Shown: positions 1 to 6,805, counted from the stretch's first letter. The stretch: 7,719 nt of DNA from Trueperaceae bacterium (GCA_007122815.1 SKSV01000139.1:1-7719), one strand, 5' to 3'. The notes: generated by a model not told the origin, from the sequence alone. Made by a program: numbers and translations.

Positions 1-60
1 GAGAGTCAACGAGGGGGGCGCGTGGCCGTCTATCCCTGGGGAGTGAGCAGCGCACCATGA
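1..60 (+). CDS. C-terminal tail of an upstream gene, possibly ftsQ (partial)
   Basis: Frame 1 is open from the window edge to a TGA at 58-60 and encodes about 19 residues ending GGRVAVYPWGVSSAP. The stop shares bases with the ftsA start (ATGA), an overlap typical of coupled genes in an operon. In dcw-type clusters the gene before ftsA is usually ftsQ/divIB, and a short strand ending in RVAV is plausible for the end of that periplasmic division protein. The identification rests on position and a weak sequence impression; the fragment is too short for a family call. The ftsA frame is also open upstream to position 3 but offers no ATG, GTG or TTG start there. Confidence 0.4.
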   Translation, partial: ESQRGGRVAVYPWGVSSAP

Positions 61-1301
61 GTGACGAACGGATCATCGTCGGACTCGACATCGGGACCAC
101 CAAGATCTGCACCGTGATCGGCGAGGTGGCACGCGACGGCGTCCTCGACATCATCGGTGAGGGCACGGTTCCCTCCGACGGGCTGCGCAAAGGGGTGGTC
201 GTGAACCTCGAGCGCACGATCGCCTCGGTGCGGCAGTCGATCCAAGCCGCGCAGAGGGTGGCGGGGGTGGAGGTCCACTCCGCTTGGGTCGGGGTGGCTG
301 GCAGTCATCTCAAGGCGCTCACCAGTCACGGCATGGCGGCGATCCGCCGCGGTCAGCAGATAACCAAGGCCGACGTAGAGCGGTGCATCGAGAACGCCCA
401 GGCGGTGCCGCTCGAGGCCAACATGGACATCCTGCACGTGATCCCGCAGGAGTACGTCGTCGACGGCAACGACGGCATCAAGGACCCGGTCGGCATGTCG
501 GGCGTGCGGCTCGAAGTCGACGTCCACATCGTGGCCGGAGCGCAGGGGCCGCTCTCGAACCTGCGCCGCTGCGCCGGCGATGCCGGCGCGGACGTCGACG
601 GACTGGTCGTGCAGGCCCTCGCTTCAGGACTCTCGGTGCTCGGCGACTCCGAACAGGAGCTGACCACGCTGCTGATCGACATCGGTGGCGGCACCACCGA
701 CGTGGGCGTGTTCCGGCGCGGCACGCTGGCCCACTCCGCCATCATCCCGCTCGGTGGCGACCACATCACCCAGGACATCTCGCAGCTGCTGCGCATACCA
801 CCGGACGAGGCCGAACGCGTCAAGAAGCGCTACGGCGTCGCGCTGCCCGAGCTCGCCGACCGCGACGTGGTCCTGGAGGTGGCGAACCCCTCCTACACCG
901 CCTCCATCTCGACCTTCGAGCTCGCCCAGGTCATCAAGCCGCGCGTCGTGGAGATCCTCGACCTGGTCCGGCGCGACATCGAGCAGCGCATGGGGGCGCT
1001 CGAACTCCTCGCCGGCAACGTGGTGATCACCGGGGGAGCGTCGCTCATGCAGGGCCTCGACCAGGTCGCCACGGAGCGCTTCCGGCTGCCCGTTCGCATC
1101 GGCAAACCCGCGGGCGTGTCCGGCCTGGTGGACGTCGTAGCCAGCCCCGCGCACGCCACCGCGGTCGGGCTGGTGCGTTACGGGATGCTGCACGCGCCCG
1201 TGCTGCCGGGCGGTCAGCGCGTGCGCGGCGAGCGCGAGGCGGCGGCGAAACCCGGAGGTTTCTTCACCAACATCCGCAACGTGCTCAAGGACTTCTTCTA
1301 G
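57..1301 (+). CDS. ftsA: Cell division protein FtsA
   Basis: FtsA is an actin-like ATPase that ties FtsZ filaments to the inner face of the membrane and recruits later division proteins. The product has 414 residues, normal for the family. The phosphate-1 motif GLDIGTTK is at residues 9-16. The FtsA-specific 1C (SHS2) domain lies at about 85-165. Phosphate-2, IDIGGGTTDVGV, is at 207-218, and the adenosine motif VVITGGASLMQGL is at 322-334. After a short Gly/Arg/Ala-rich linker the protein ends in the amphipathic helix GGFFTNIRNVLKDFF (400-414), the membrane-targeting sequence. The ATG at 57 overlaps the stop of the preceding frame. The nearest purine-rich site is GGGGAG at 38-43, rather far at 13 nt, so translation is probably coupled to the upstream gene. 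ftsZ follows 78 bp downstream. Identity is secure. Confidence 0.97.
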   Translation: MSDERIIVGLDIGTTKICTVIGEVARDGVLDIIGEGTVPSDGLRKGVVVNLERTIASVRQSIQAAQRVAGVEVHSAWVGVAGSHLKALTSHGMAAIRRGQQITKADVERCIENAQAVPLEANMDILHVIPQEYVVDGNDGIKDPVGMSGVRLEVDVHIVAGAQGPLSNLRRCAGDAGADVDGLVVQALASGLSVLGDSEQELTTLLIDIGGGTTDVGVFRRGTLAHSAIIPLGGDHITQDISQLLRIPPDEAERVKKRYGVALPELADRDVVLEVANPSYTASISTFELAQVIKPRVVEILDLVRRDIEQRMGALELLAGNVVITGGASLMQGLDQVATERFRLPVRIGKPAGVSGLVDVVASPAHATAVGLVRYGMLHAPVLPGGQRVRGEREAAAKPGGFFTNIRNVLKDFF

Positions 1302-1379
1302 GATGCCGACAGGTCACGTCGTGACTATGACTATGATGCGCGGTAGAAGCCAAGCGTTTGAGGATGAGGGAGTGGTGCG
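1302..1379 (+). promoter_or_regulatory. ftsA-ftsZ spacer with candidate promoter and operator for ftsZ
   Basis: This 78-bp spacer holds a perfect inverted repeat, GTCACG-T-CGTGAC, at 1313-1325. It runs into a 6-bp tandem repeat (TGACTA twice, then TGA) at 1322-1336. A good -10 box, TATGAT, sits at 1332-1337, which would start RNA near 1344 and leave a leader of about 36 nt. No clear -35 is visible: the hexamers 16-20 bp upstream (for example CCGACA at 1306-1311) match poorly or are badly spaced. The palindrome fills the -35 and spacer region, where a bound regulator would control RNA polymerase. The ftsZ Shine-Dalgarno GAGGGAG is at 1366-1372, 7 nt before the ATG. Promoter activity and a binding protein are inferred from sequence only. 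Confidence 0.5.
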
Positions 1380-2441
1380 ATGAGCAAGAGCGACAACGCG
1401 GTCATCCGAGTCATCGGCCTTGGCGGGGGCGGCAACAACGCCGTCAACCGCATGATCGAGACCGGCCTGCGCGGCGTGGAGTTCGTCGCCGCCAACACCG
1501 ACGCCCAGGTGCTTTCCACCAGCCTCGCCGACACCCGCATACAGATGGGTGATCACCTGACCAAGGGGCTAGGCGCCGGAGCCAACCCCGAGGTGGGCGA
1601 GCAGGCCGCCGTCGAGGACCGCGACCGTATCGCCGAGGTGCTGCGCGGCTCGGACCTCGTCTTCATCACCGCGGGCATGGGTGGCGGCACCGGAACGGGC
1701 GCCTCGCCGATCGTGGCCGAGGTCGCGCGCGAGATGGGCGCTCTGACGGTTGCAGTGGTCACCAGCCCCTTCAACTTCGAGGGCCCGAAGCGCATGCGTC
1801 AATCCGAGGAGGGGCTGCGTCGGCTCGAGGACAAGGTCGACGCGCTCATAGTGGTGGAGAACCAACGCCTCCTCGCGGCGCTCGACCGCAAGGTGCGTCT
1901 CGCGGACGCCTTCCGCGTCGCGGACCGGGTGCTCTACCACGGCGTCCGCGGCATAAGCGACGTCATCAACGTTCCCGGCCTCATCAACGTCGACTTCGCC
2001 GACGTGAAGACGCTGCTCTCGGGAGCGGGCACGGTTCTGATGGGCATCGGCGCGGGCCGCGGCGAGAAGCTCGCCGAGGAAGCCGCCACGAGCGCTACGC
2101 AGTCTCCGCTGCTGGCGCGCGGAGTCGAGGGCGCGCAACAGCTCCTCATCAACATCACCGGCAGCGAGGAGCTCACGCTCTTCGACGCCCACGAGATCGT
2201 CGAGAAGATCAGTGAGGCGACCGAGGTCGACGACCCGAACGTGCTCTTCGGGGTCACGTACGACGAGGACGCTGCCGACGAGGTGCGCGTCACGGTCATC
2301 GCCGCTGGCTTCGACCAGCCCCAGGCGACCAGGGTCCTTAGGCCGACACAGCAACGCCTGGCGGCGGGACCGCGCAACTACGACCCCACGAACTACGACA
2401 TCCCTGCCTTCTTGCGTTACAACCCAGACGGCGACAACTGA
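1380..2441 (+). CDS. ftsZ: Cell division protein FtsZ
   Basis: FtsZ is the tubulin-like GTPase that polymerises into the cytokinetic ring. The product has 353 residues. The N-terminal nucleotide fold begins with [13 protein letters not shown] (13-25). The tubulin signature GGGTGTGAS is at 101-109. The T7 synergy loop [14 protein letters not shown] starts at 200 and carries the expected N203, D205 and D208, so GTPase activity is expected. The globular core ends at about residue 317. Only some 20 residues of linker separate it from the conserved C-terminal peptide YDIPAFLR (339-346), which binds FtsA and other partners. The end, YNPDGDN, lacks the usual second Arg and the basic tail. The ATG at 1380 has a good Shine-Dalgarno at 1366-1372. 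It follows ftsA and may also have its own promoter in the spacer. Confidence 0.98.
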   Translation: MSKSDNAVIRVIGLGGGGNNAVNRMIETGLRGVEFVAANTDAQVLSTSLADTRIQMGDHLTKGLGAGANPEVGEQAAVEDRDRIAEVLRGSDLVFITAGMGGGTGTGASPIVAEVAREMGALTVAVVTSPFNFEGPKRMRQSEEGLRRLEDKVDALIVVENQRLLAALDRKVRLADAFRVADRVLYHGVRGISDVINVPGLINVDFADVKTLLSGAGTVLMGIGAGRGEKLAEEAATSATQSPLLARGVEGAQQLLINITGSEELTLFDAHEIVEKISEATEVDDPNVLFGVTYDEDAADEVRVTVIAAGFDQPQATRVLRPTQQRLAAGPRNYDPTNYDIPAFLRYNPDGDN

Positions 2442-2451
2442 ACGCCGCGAC

Positions 2452-2973
2452 GTGCGCGAGGTCATCTACGAGGGCCACATCCTCCGGCTCGAGCTCGAGG
2501 ACGGGCGCTGGGAGATAGTGCGTCACGCGGACGCTGTGGCCGTGCTCGCGCAAGACGAGCGGGGACGGGTGCTGGGGGTGTGGCAACCCCGGCCAGCCAT
2601 CGCAGCGCGCACCTGGGAGCTGCCCGCGGGGCTCATCGACCCAGGTGAGACACCCGAAAGCGCCGCCGCTCGCGAGCTCGCCGAGGAAGCGGGCGTCAAG
2701 GGAGAGCTGCGCTTGCTCACCCGGCTCTACGCCTCACCTGGCTTCTGCGACGAGCTCATCTACCTCTTCGAGGCGTCGAACCTGCGACCGGCGCCTGGCT
2801 CTTCACCAGACCCTAGCGAGGACCTGGAGCTCGAGTGGCGCGACCCCCTCAGCGCCTGGCAGGAGCTGCGGTCGGGTGATCTGTGCTCCTCTGGAGTGAC
2901 CGCGTTGGGCCTAAGGCACGCGCTCGCCGAGCAGGGCCGCGAGCCACTCGCGGCGTCCACGGGCCGGCCGTGA
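2452..2973 (+). CDS. Nudix hydrolase, ADP-ribose pyrophosphatase type
   Basis: The 173-residue product is a Nudix hydrolase. The full box GX5EX7REUXEEXGU is present, from G60 through E66, R74-E75, E78-E79 and G81; these acidic residues bind the catalytic metals. An SPG motif at 95-97, some 14 residues past the box, is the hallmark of the ADP-ribose pyrophosphatase branch. The N-terminal pattern (YEGHILRLELEDGRWEIVRH, residues 6-25) and WELPAG before the box also fit that branch. The likely reaction is ADP-ribose to AMP and ribose 5-phosphate, but substrates in this family cannot be fixed from sequence. The GTG at 2452 is chosen because the homologous part begins there and the frame offers no better start upstream outside ftsZ. 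It lies 10 bp after the ftsZ stop with no clear Shine-Dalgarno, so coupled translation is likely. The end overlaps ribF. The C-terminal 12 or so residues look like unconserved tail. Confidence 0.9.
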   Translation: MREVIYEGHILRLELEDGRWEIVRHADAVAVLAQDERGRVLGVWQPRPAIAARTWELPAGLIDPGETPESAAARELAEEAGVKGELRLLTRLYASPGFCDELIYLFEASNLRPAPGSSPDPSEDLELEWRDPLSAWQELRSGDLCSSGVTALGLRHALAEQGREPLAASTGRP

Positions 2974-2998
2974 AGACCCTCCCGCCGTTACGGCGGGA
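2958..2998 (+). promoter_or_regulatory. Two potential hairpins at the coupled ribF start
   Basis: Two inverted repeats flank and include the ribF start. CACGG at 2958-2962 can pair with CCGTG at 2968-2972; the right arm contains the GTG start codon. Ten bases on, TCCCGCCG at 2980-2987 can pair with CGGCGGGA at 2991-2998 around a TTA loop, an uninterrupted 8-bp stem over ribF codons 4-10. No Shine-Dalgarno is visible before the GTG, and the Nudix stop overlaps it (GTGA). The arrangement suggests that ribF is translated mainly by ribosomes finishing the Nudix gene, which would melt the first hairpin. This role is inferred; in such GC-rich coding DNA the stem could partly reflect codon use. Confidence 0.4.
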
Positions 2999-3902
2999 CC
3001 TGCAAGCCGTAGCTACCGGAGAGCCCGTGGTCGCGCTCGGGACCTTCGACGGCGTACATCTCGGGCACCGCGCTCTCATCGCGCGCACCGTGGCGATCGC
3101 GAAGGAACGCAACCTCGATTGGTTGCCCGTAGCCTTCTTCCCCCCACCGAAGACGCTGCTCGCGGGCCAACCGTTCCTCTCCAGCGAGGCCGAGAAACAC
3201 CAGCTCCTGAGCGAGGCGGGCGCCGCCGCGGGACTCGCGCCAGCCGAGGTGGTGATCGTGCCCTTCGACGCCCGCTTCGCCTCGACCCCCGCGCAGCGCT
3301 TCGTGGAGCTGCTCGCGGAGTTGCGCTGCGTCACCTTGGTGGTGGGCGAGGACTTCCGCTTCGGTCGACACCGCCAGGGGGTCCCGCGGGACCTGCAAAG
3401 CGCCGGAGCCGAGCTCGAGGTGCTACCGCTCGTGAAGCTCGGCGACGAGGTCGTCAAGTCCTCCTCCATACGCGAAGCCCTGGACGCGGGCGAGGTCGAA
3501 CGCGCCGCCGAGCTGCTCGGCGCGCCGTACCGGGTGATCGGTCAGGTGGTGAGCGGCCACAGGCGCGGCCGCACCATCGGTGTTCCCACGGCCAACCTCG
3601 CGCTGGACCCCAGGAAGGCGCTCACTACGGGCGTCTTCGCTGTCACGGCCGAGCTCCCGGACGGCTCGCGGCGAGGCGGCATGGCGAACCTCGGGCCACG
3701 ACCGAGCTTCGACGACCCGACGATGAGCTTGGAGGTCCACCTCTTCGACTGGAGCGGCGACCTCTACGGAGCCGAGCTGAGCGTGAACGTGCACTCGCGG
3801 CTGCGCGGCCAACGACGCTTCCAGGACCTCGCCGCGCTGAGAGAGCAGTTGCACGCGGACGCAGCCGCCGCGCGAGCCCGACTCGGGCTGCCGCCGGCCT
3901 GA
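2970..3902 (+). CDS. ribF: Bifunctional riboflavin kinase / FAD synthetase RibF
   Basis: RibF phosphorylates riboflavin to FMN and adenylylates FMN to FAD in the cytoplasm. The product has 310 residues, the usual size. The N-terminal adenylyltransferase domain (about 18-180) shows GTFDGVHLGH at 24-33 with the HxGH nucleotide motif (30-33), VVGEDFRFGRHRQG (124-137), and KSSSIREAL (163-171), matching the SSTxIR motif. The C-terminal kinase domain (about 185-305) has GVPTANL (204-210), GVFAV (221-225), NLGPRPSF (240-247) and LEVHLFDWSGDLYG (254-267), whose Glu255 fits the catalytic residue. The usual FxPHP segment reads FFPPP (56-60), with the His replaced. The GTG at 2970 gives a family-like N-terminus and a GTGA overlap with the Nudix stop. 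Open frame further upstream would overlap the Nudix gene by about 90 bp and shows no homology. Confidence 0.95.
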   Translation: MKTLPPLRRDLQAVATGEPVVALGTFDGVHLGHRALIARTVAIAKERNLDWLPVAFFPPPKTLLAGQPFLSSEAEKHQLLSEAGAAAGLAPAEVVIVPFDARFASTPAQRFVELLAELRCVTLVVGEDFRFGRHRQGVPRDLQSAGAELEVLPLVKLGDEVVKSSSIREALDAGEVERAAELLGAPYRVIGQVVSGHRRGRTIGVPTANLALDPRKALTTGVFAVTAELPDGSRRGGMANLGPRPSFDDPTMSLEVHLFDWSGDLYGAELSVNVHSRLRGQRRFQDLAALREQLHADAAAARARLGLPPA

Positions 3903-3916
3903 GGCACCCGCGGCGT

Positions 3917-3922
3917 TACACT
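3917..3922 (+). promoter_or_regulatory. Candidate -10 box for a leaderless rlmB transcript
   Basis: The 25-bp gap between ribF and rlmB contains TACACT, a TANNNT-type -10 element, ending 5 nt before the rlmB ATG at 3928. Transcription from such a box would begin at or next to the A of the start codon. The region has no Shine-Dalgarno within reach: the only GAGG, at the ribF stop, is 22 nt away. Leaderless mRNAs with this geometry are common in Deinococcus. No matching -35 is seen, and the site could be chance in a short gap. Confidence 0.4.
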
Positions 3923-3927
3923 CGATC

Positions 3928-4686
3928 ATGCTCATCCACGGTCGTCACGCCGTCGTGGAAGCCCTCGCGACCCGCACGGCGCTGCGCGTCTTCGTTGCGC
4001 GCGGGGTGCGCGCTTCGACGCTCACCGACATGGAGCGGCAGGCGCGTGCGGCGGGCGTGCCCGTCGAACTGGTGCCCCGCATAGAGCTCGACCGAGCGCT
4101 CAAGACGACCTCGCACCAGGGCATCGCCGCGGAGCTGGCCGAACTCGCGTACGCTGACCCCGAGGCCCCCTTCGAGTTGGCGGAGCGGCGCGGTGAACGG
4201 CCGCTGATCGTCACGCTAGACCAGGTGACGGACCCGCGGAACTACGGGGCCATCATCCGTTGCGCCGAGGCCTTGGGCGCGCACGCGGTGGTGAGCGAGT
4301 CTCGGCGCAGCCCGCCGCTCTCCGCCAGCGTCGCCAAGACCGCCGCCGGAGCGGCCTCCCACCTACCCCTGGTGCAAGTCACGAACCTCCCGCGTTACCT
4401 GCGTGAGCTAAAGGAGCGCGGGTTGTGGGTCTTCGGCAGCGCCAGCGACGCCGCCAGCGCGGCCCATGAGGTCGATTGGGACCGCGACGTGGCGCTGGTG
4501 ATCGGCGCGGAGGGGCGCGGCATGAGGCGACTGGTGCGCGAGACGTGCGACGAGGTCGTGCGCGTCCCGCTGCGCGGGCGCATCGCGTCGCTGAACGCCG
4601 CAGCCGCCACCGCGGTGCTGCTGCACGACATCGGCCTGGGGCGCGAGGGCGCGCGCACCGCCGGAGCACTTCCGACGAGCCCGTGA
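3928..4686 (+). CDS. rlmB: SpoU/TrmH-family RNA 2'-O-methyltransferase, RlmB-like
   Basis: The 252-residue product is a SPOUT methyltransferase that uses S-adenosylmethionine to methylate a ribose 2'-OH. The N-terminal part (1 to about 75, starting HGRHAVVEAL) is the L30e-like substrate-binding domain found in RlmB, which makes Gm2251 in the 23S rRNA peptidyl-transferase loop. The three SpoU motifs are present. Motif 1 is LDQVTDPRNYGAIIRCAEA (97-115), with Asn105 and Arg111. Motif 2 is LVIGAEGRGMRRL (190-202), with Glu196. Motif 3 is VPLRGRIASLNAAAATAV (213-230), with Ser221-Leu-Asn223. Motif 3 reads SLNAAAA where SLNVSVA is usual. The last 15 or so residues are unconserved. RlmB is the best fit by length and domain order; a tRNA-modifying relative cannot be ruled out. 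It lies 25 bp after ribF and may have its own leaderless promoter. Confidence 0.85.
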   Translation: MLIHGRHAVVEALATRTALRVFVARGVRASTLTDMERQARAAGVPVELVPRIELDRALKTTSHQGIAAELAELAYADPEAPFELAERRGERPLIVTLDQVTDPRNYGAIIRCAEALGAHAVVSESRRSPPLSASVAKTAAGAASHLPLVQVTNLPRYLRELKERGLWVFGSASDAASAAHEVDWDRDVALVIGAEGRGMRRLVRETCDEVVRVPLRGRIASLNAAAATAVLLHDIGLGREGARTAGALPTSP

Positions 4687-4712
4687 GCCCGTAGCGCCCC
4701 TGAGGAGGTCCC

Positions 4713-6674
4713 ATGACCGCACGTCTTCGCCCCCGTCACCTCAAGCGTCTTGTTGCGATAGGCGAGCCGGCCATATCGCCCGATGGGGCACGGGCGGTCT
4801 ACCTCCGCTCGCAGGTCGTGGAGGGTGAGGGCGAGTCCCCGCCGCGCTACCGCGTCCGCCTGCAGCTGATAGAGCTCACCTCGGGCGAAGAGCGGTCCCT
4901 GACGACCGGTGAGTCCGCGCGCGCGCCAGCCTGGTCGCCTTGCGGCCGTTACGTCGCCTTCCTGGCGCCGCCGCGCGGCACCAACCCCGGCGAGCGCAAA
5001 CCGCAGCAGCTCCACGTGATCGCCGTCGATGGCGGCGAGGCCTGGGCGCGGAGTGAGTTCGCGGCCGGCGTCCTGGAGTTCACCTGGGACCAGGACGGGG
5101 AGCGCCTGCTGGTCACCACCCGCGAGGAGTGGCGCGACGAGTCGAGCGAGCGCGGCTCGGGGCGCTGGGTCGACGCCCGCCGACACCGCTTCGACGGCAT
5201 CGGCTGGGTCCCCACCGGACCGGTCTCGCTGTGGCGCGTCGAGCGACACGAAGGCGGCGCTACCAAACGCCGTCACGTATTCCCACAAGCGCCACGCGAG
5301 TTGCGCTCGACGGCGAACGGGAGACACCTCGTGTACCTGGCGCCCGCCGACCAGGAGGAGGCCGACATGGGGTTGTCGCGCCTCTGGACACGACGCGCCA
5401 GCGGAGGTGAGCCGCGAGACCTGCTTGGACGCGCGGGCATGCTGTTGAACCCGAGCCTCTCCCCCGACGGCCGCACGGTCGCGTTCCAGGCGCCGGAGGA
5501 CCTCACCACCATCGGTGCGCCTCTCACGACGTTCGTGGTGCCGCGCCGCGGCGGCCACTTCCGCCCGCTGACCGAGGACGTCGAGACCGCCCCGAGCGTG
5601 GCGGGCGACACGCGCTGGGGCAGCGGCCCGACGAGACCGCGCTGGCTCGACGGCTCTACGCTGCTCATCGCGCTCAACCGCGAGGGGCGTGCGCACTTGG
5701 CGCGCCTCACGCTGGACGGGGAGCTGGAGCCGCTGATGGAGGGCGACCGGACCGTGGTGGCCTTCGACGCCGTAGCGTCGCGCGCGGTCGCGATCGTCGA
5801 GACCCCGACGAGCCCCGGCGTGCTGGTGGCGCGGGACAGCGACGGTCGCGAGCGGCACCTCAGCGATGCGAACGCCGCCTTCCTTTCGGAGCGCAGCTTG
5901 GGGCGCGCCGAGCGCCGCAGCTTCGTGGCACCCGACGGGCAACCGCTGACGTACTGGTGCCTCCAGCCTGCCAAGCCGCGCCGTGACGGGGCGCTGGTGG
6001 TGCAGGTGCACGGCGGCCCGTACACGAACTACGGCGAGGCTTTCGTGTTCGAGTTCCACGCCCTCGCCGCGGCGGGGTACACGGTCGTCTACGGCAACCC
6101 ACGGGGCGGATCGAGCTTCGGTGCGGCCTTCGCGGGCGCCATCAAGGGTGCCTACGGAACCGTCGACGCCGACGACGTCCTTGCGATGGTCGAGCACGCG
6201 GTTGCCGAGCACCCTCGAGGCGACCCACCGGTCCACCTCACGGGCGGCAGCTATGGCGGCTTCATGACCAACTGGCTCACCTCCCACGTGCACCGCTTCC
6301 GCAGCGCGGTGACGCAGCGCAGCATCTGCAACTGGGTCTCGTTCTTCGGGACCAGCGACATCGGTCCCTGGTTCGGGGCACAAGAGCAAGGCGGGTCCCC
6401 CTGGGGAGAGGTCGACCAGCTCTGGGAGCGCAGCCCGCTCAAGCACGTGGCGAACGTGCGCACGCCCACTCTGGTGATCCACAGCGAGGAGGACCACCGT
6501 TGCCCGATCGAGCAGGGCGAGCAGTGGTTCACGGCGCTCAAGGTCCTCGGTAACACCGAGACACGCTTCCTGCGCTTCCCGGGCGAAGGTCACGAGCTCT
6601 CCCGCTCCGGCCGGCCAGACAGGCGCGTCGAGCGGCTCCAGGCGATCATCGAGTGGTTCGAGACTCACGCCTGA
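4713..6674 (+). CDS. S9-family serine peptidase (acylaminoacyl-peptidase / prolyl oligopeptidase type)
   Basis: The 653-residue protein has the prolyl-oligopeptidase layout: an N-terminal beta-propeller with repeated strands such as AWSPCGRYVAFLA (73-85) and SLSPDGRTVAFQA (248-260), then an alpha/beta-hydrolase domain from about 400. The nucleophile motif GGSYGGFMTNW is at 511-521 with Ser513. The catalytic Asp is probably Asp594 in HSEEDHRCP, and the His is His627 in GEGHELS. HGGP (433-436) supplies the oxyanion region, and TQRSICNWVSFFGTSD (534-549) is characteristic of the S9C branch. Such enzymes trim short, often N-acylated or oligopeptide substrates, since the propeller excludes folded proteins. 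No signal peptide or membrane segment is seen, so it is probably cytoplasmic. The ATG at 4713 follows a near-perfect Shine-Dalgarno, GAGGAGGT at 4702-4709, with tight spacing. It lies 26 bp after rlmB and may share its transcript. The exact specificity is unknown. Confidence 0.92.
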   Translation: MTARLRPRHLKRLVAIGEPAISPDGARAVYLRSQVVEGEGESPPRYRVRLQLIELTSGEERSLTTGESARAPAWSPCGRYVAFLAPPRGTNPGERKPQQLHVIAVDGGEAWARSEFAAGVLEFTWDQDGERLLVTTREEWRDESSERGSGRWVDARRHRFDGIGWVPTGPVSLWRVERHEGGATKRRHVFPQAPRELRSTANGRHLVYLAPADQEEADMGLSRLWTRRASGGEPRDLLGRAGMLLNPSLSPDGRTVAFQAPEDLTTIGAPLTTFVVPRRGGHFRPLTEDVETAPSVAGDTRWGSGPTRPRWLDGSTLLIALNREGRAHLARLTLDGELEPLMEGDRTVVAFDAVASRAVAIVETPTSPGVLVARDSDGRERHLSDANAAFLSERSLGRAERRSFVAPDGQPLTYWCLQPAKPRRDGALVVQVHGGPYTNYGEAFVFEFHALAAAGYTVVYGNPRGGSSFGAAFAGAIKGAYGTVDADDVLAMVEHAVAEHPRGDPPVHLTGGSYGGFMTNWLTSHVHRFRSAVTQRSICNWVSFFGTSDIGPWFGAQEQGGSPWGEVDQLWERSPLKHVANVRTPTLVIHSEEDHRCPIEQGEQWFTALKVLGNTETRFLRFPGEGHELSRSGRPDRRVERLQAIIEWFETHA

Positions 6675-6683
6675 GTGAGCGTG

Positions 6684-6692
6684 TGCTAGCAT
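6684..6692 (+). promoter_or_regulatory. Extended -10 promoter candidate for rpsO-pnp
   Basis: TGCTAGCAT matches the extended -10 pattern TGnTAnnnT, with the -10 hexamer TAGCAT at 6687-6692. It lies 10 bp after the peptidase stop, at the head of the only sizeable gap before rpsO. Transcription would start near 6699 and give a leader of about 107 nt. No good -35 is seen 16-18 bp upstream, which an extended -10 can tolerate. A small inverted repeat, CTCAC/GTGAG (6664-6668 and 6675-6679), surrounds the peptidase stop codon just upstream. It has no T-run and is not a convincing terminator. Confidence 0.5.
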
Positions 6693-6704
6693 GCTCCGTT
6701 GGTT

Positions 6705-6798
6705 TGCTGTGACGGCATCGACCCAAACGGGCGCAGCCCTCGGATCCGTCACGGCGCCAAGATCTCTTGCACGTACCCCTCGGGGTACCTAAGGAAGG
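6705..6798 (+). promoter_or_regulatory. Structured rpsO leader, candidate S15 autoregulatory element
   Basis: The bases at 6705-6715 can pair with 6746-6756 in an 11-bp stem with two G-U pairs (outermost, and 6708 with 6753). The perfect core is GTGACGG with CCGTCAC. Above a bulged C6716, ATC at 6717-6719 can pair with GAT at 6743-6745. The apical loop offers two exclusive small hairpins: CCC-AAAC-GGG at 6722-6731 or GGGC-GCA-GCCC at 6729-6739. A second inverted repeat, GTACCCC/GGGGTAC at 6773-6788, ends two bases before the Shine-Dalgarno AAGGAAGG (6791-6798). S15 controls its own translation through varied leader structures in several bacteria. This leader is a good candidate for the same job, but the structure is drawn by eye and S15 binding is inference. 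Confidence 0.55.
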
Positions 6799-6805
6799 TT
6801 CGAGC

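Noticed and set aside
284..1324. A 346-codon + strand frame overlapping ftsA
   Set aside because: It is an Arg/Gly/Ala/His-rich shadow of ftsA in another frame, with no domain and no separate ribosome-binding site.
2212..2451. An upstream extension of the Nudix frame into ftsZ
   Set aside because: The extension would overlap ftsZ by about 230 bp and encodes low-complexity Arg/Thr/Ser-rich sequence; family similarity begins at the GTG at 2452.
3119..4084. A 321-codon + strand frame across ribF and rlmB
   Set aside because: Arg/Ala-rich shadow crossing two well-supported genes in other frames.
4395..6752. A 785-codon open frame on the minus strand opposite the S9 peptidase and part of rlmB
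   Set aside because: GC-rich codon use on the + strand removes stops from the antisense frame. Its protein is composition-biased with no recognisable motif, while the + strand carries full catalytic motifs throughout.
6767..6805. A TTG start for rpsO giving 13 more residues
   Set aside because: S15 homologues begin at the ATG at 6806, which has a good Shine-Dalgarno. The extension would translate the leader hairpin.
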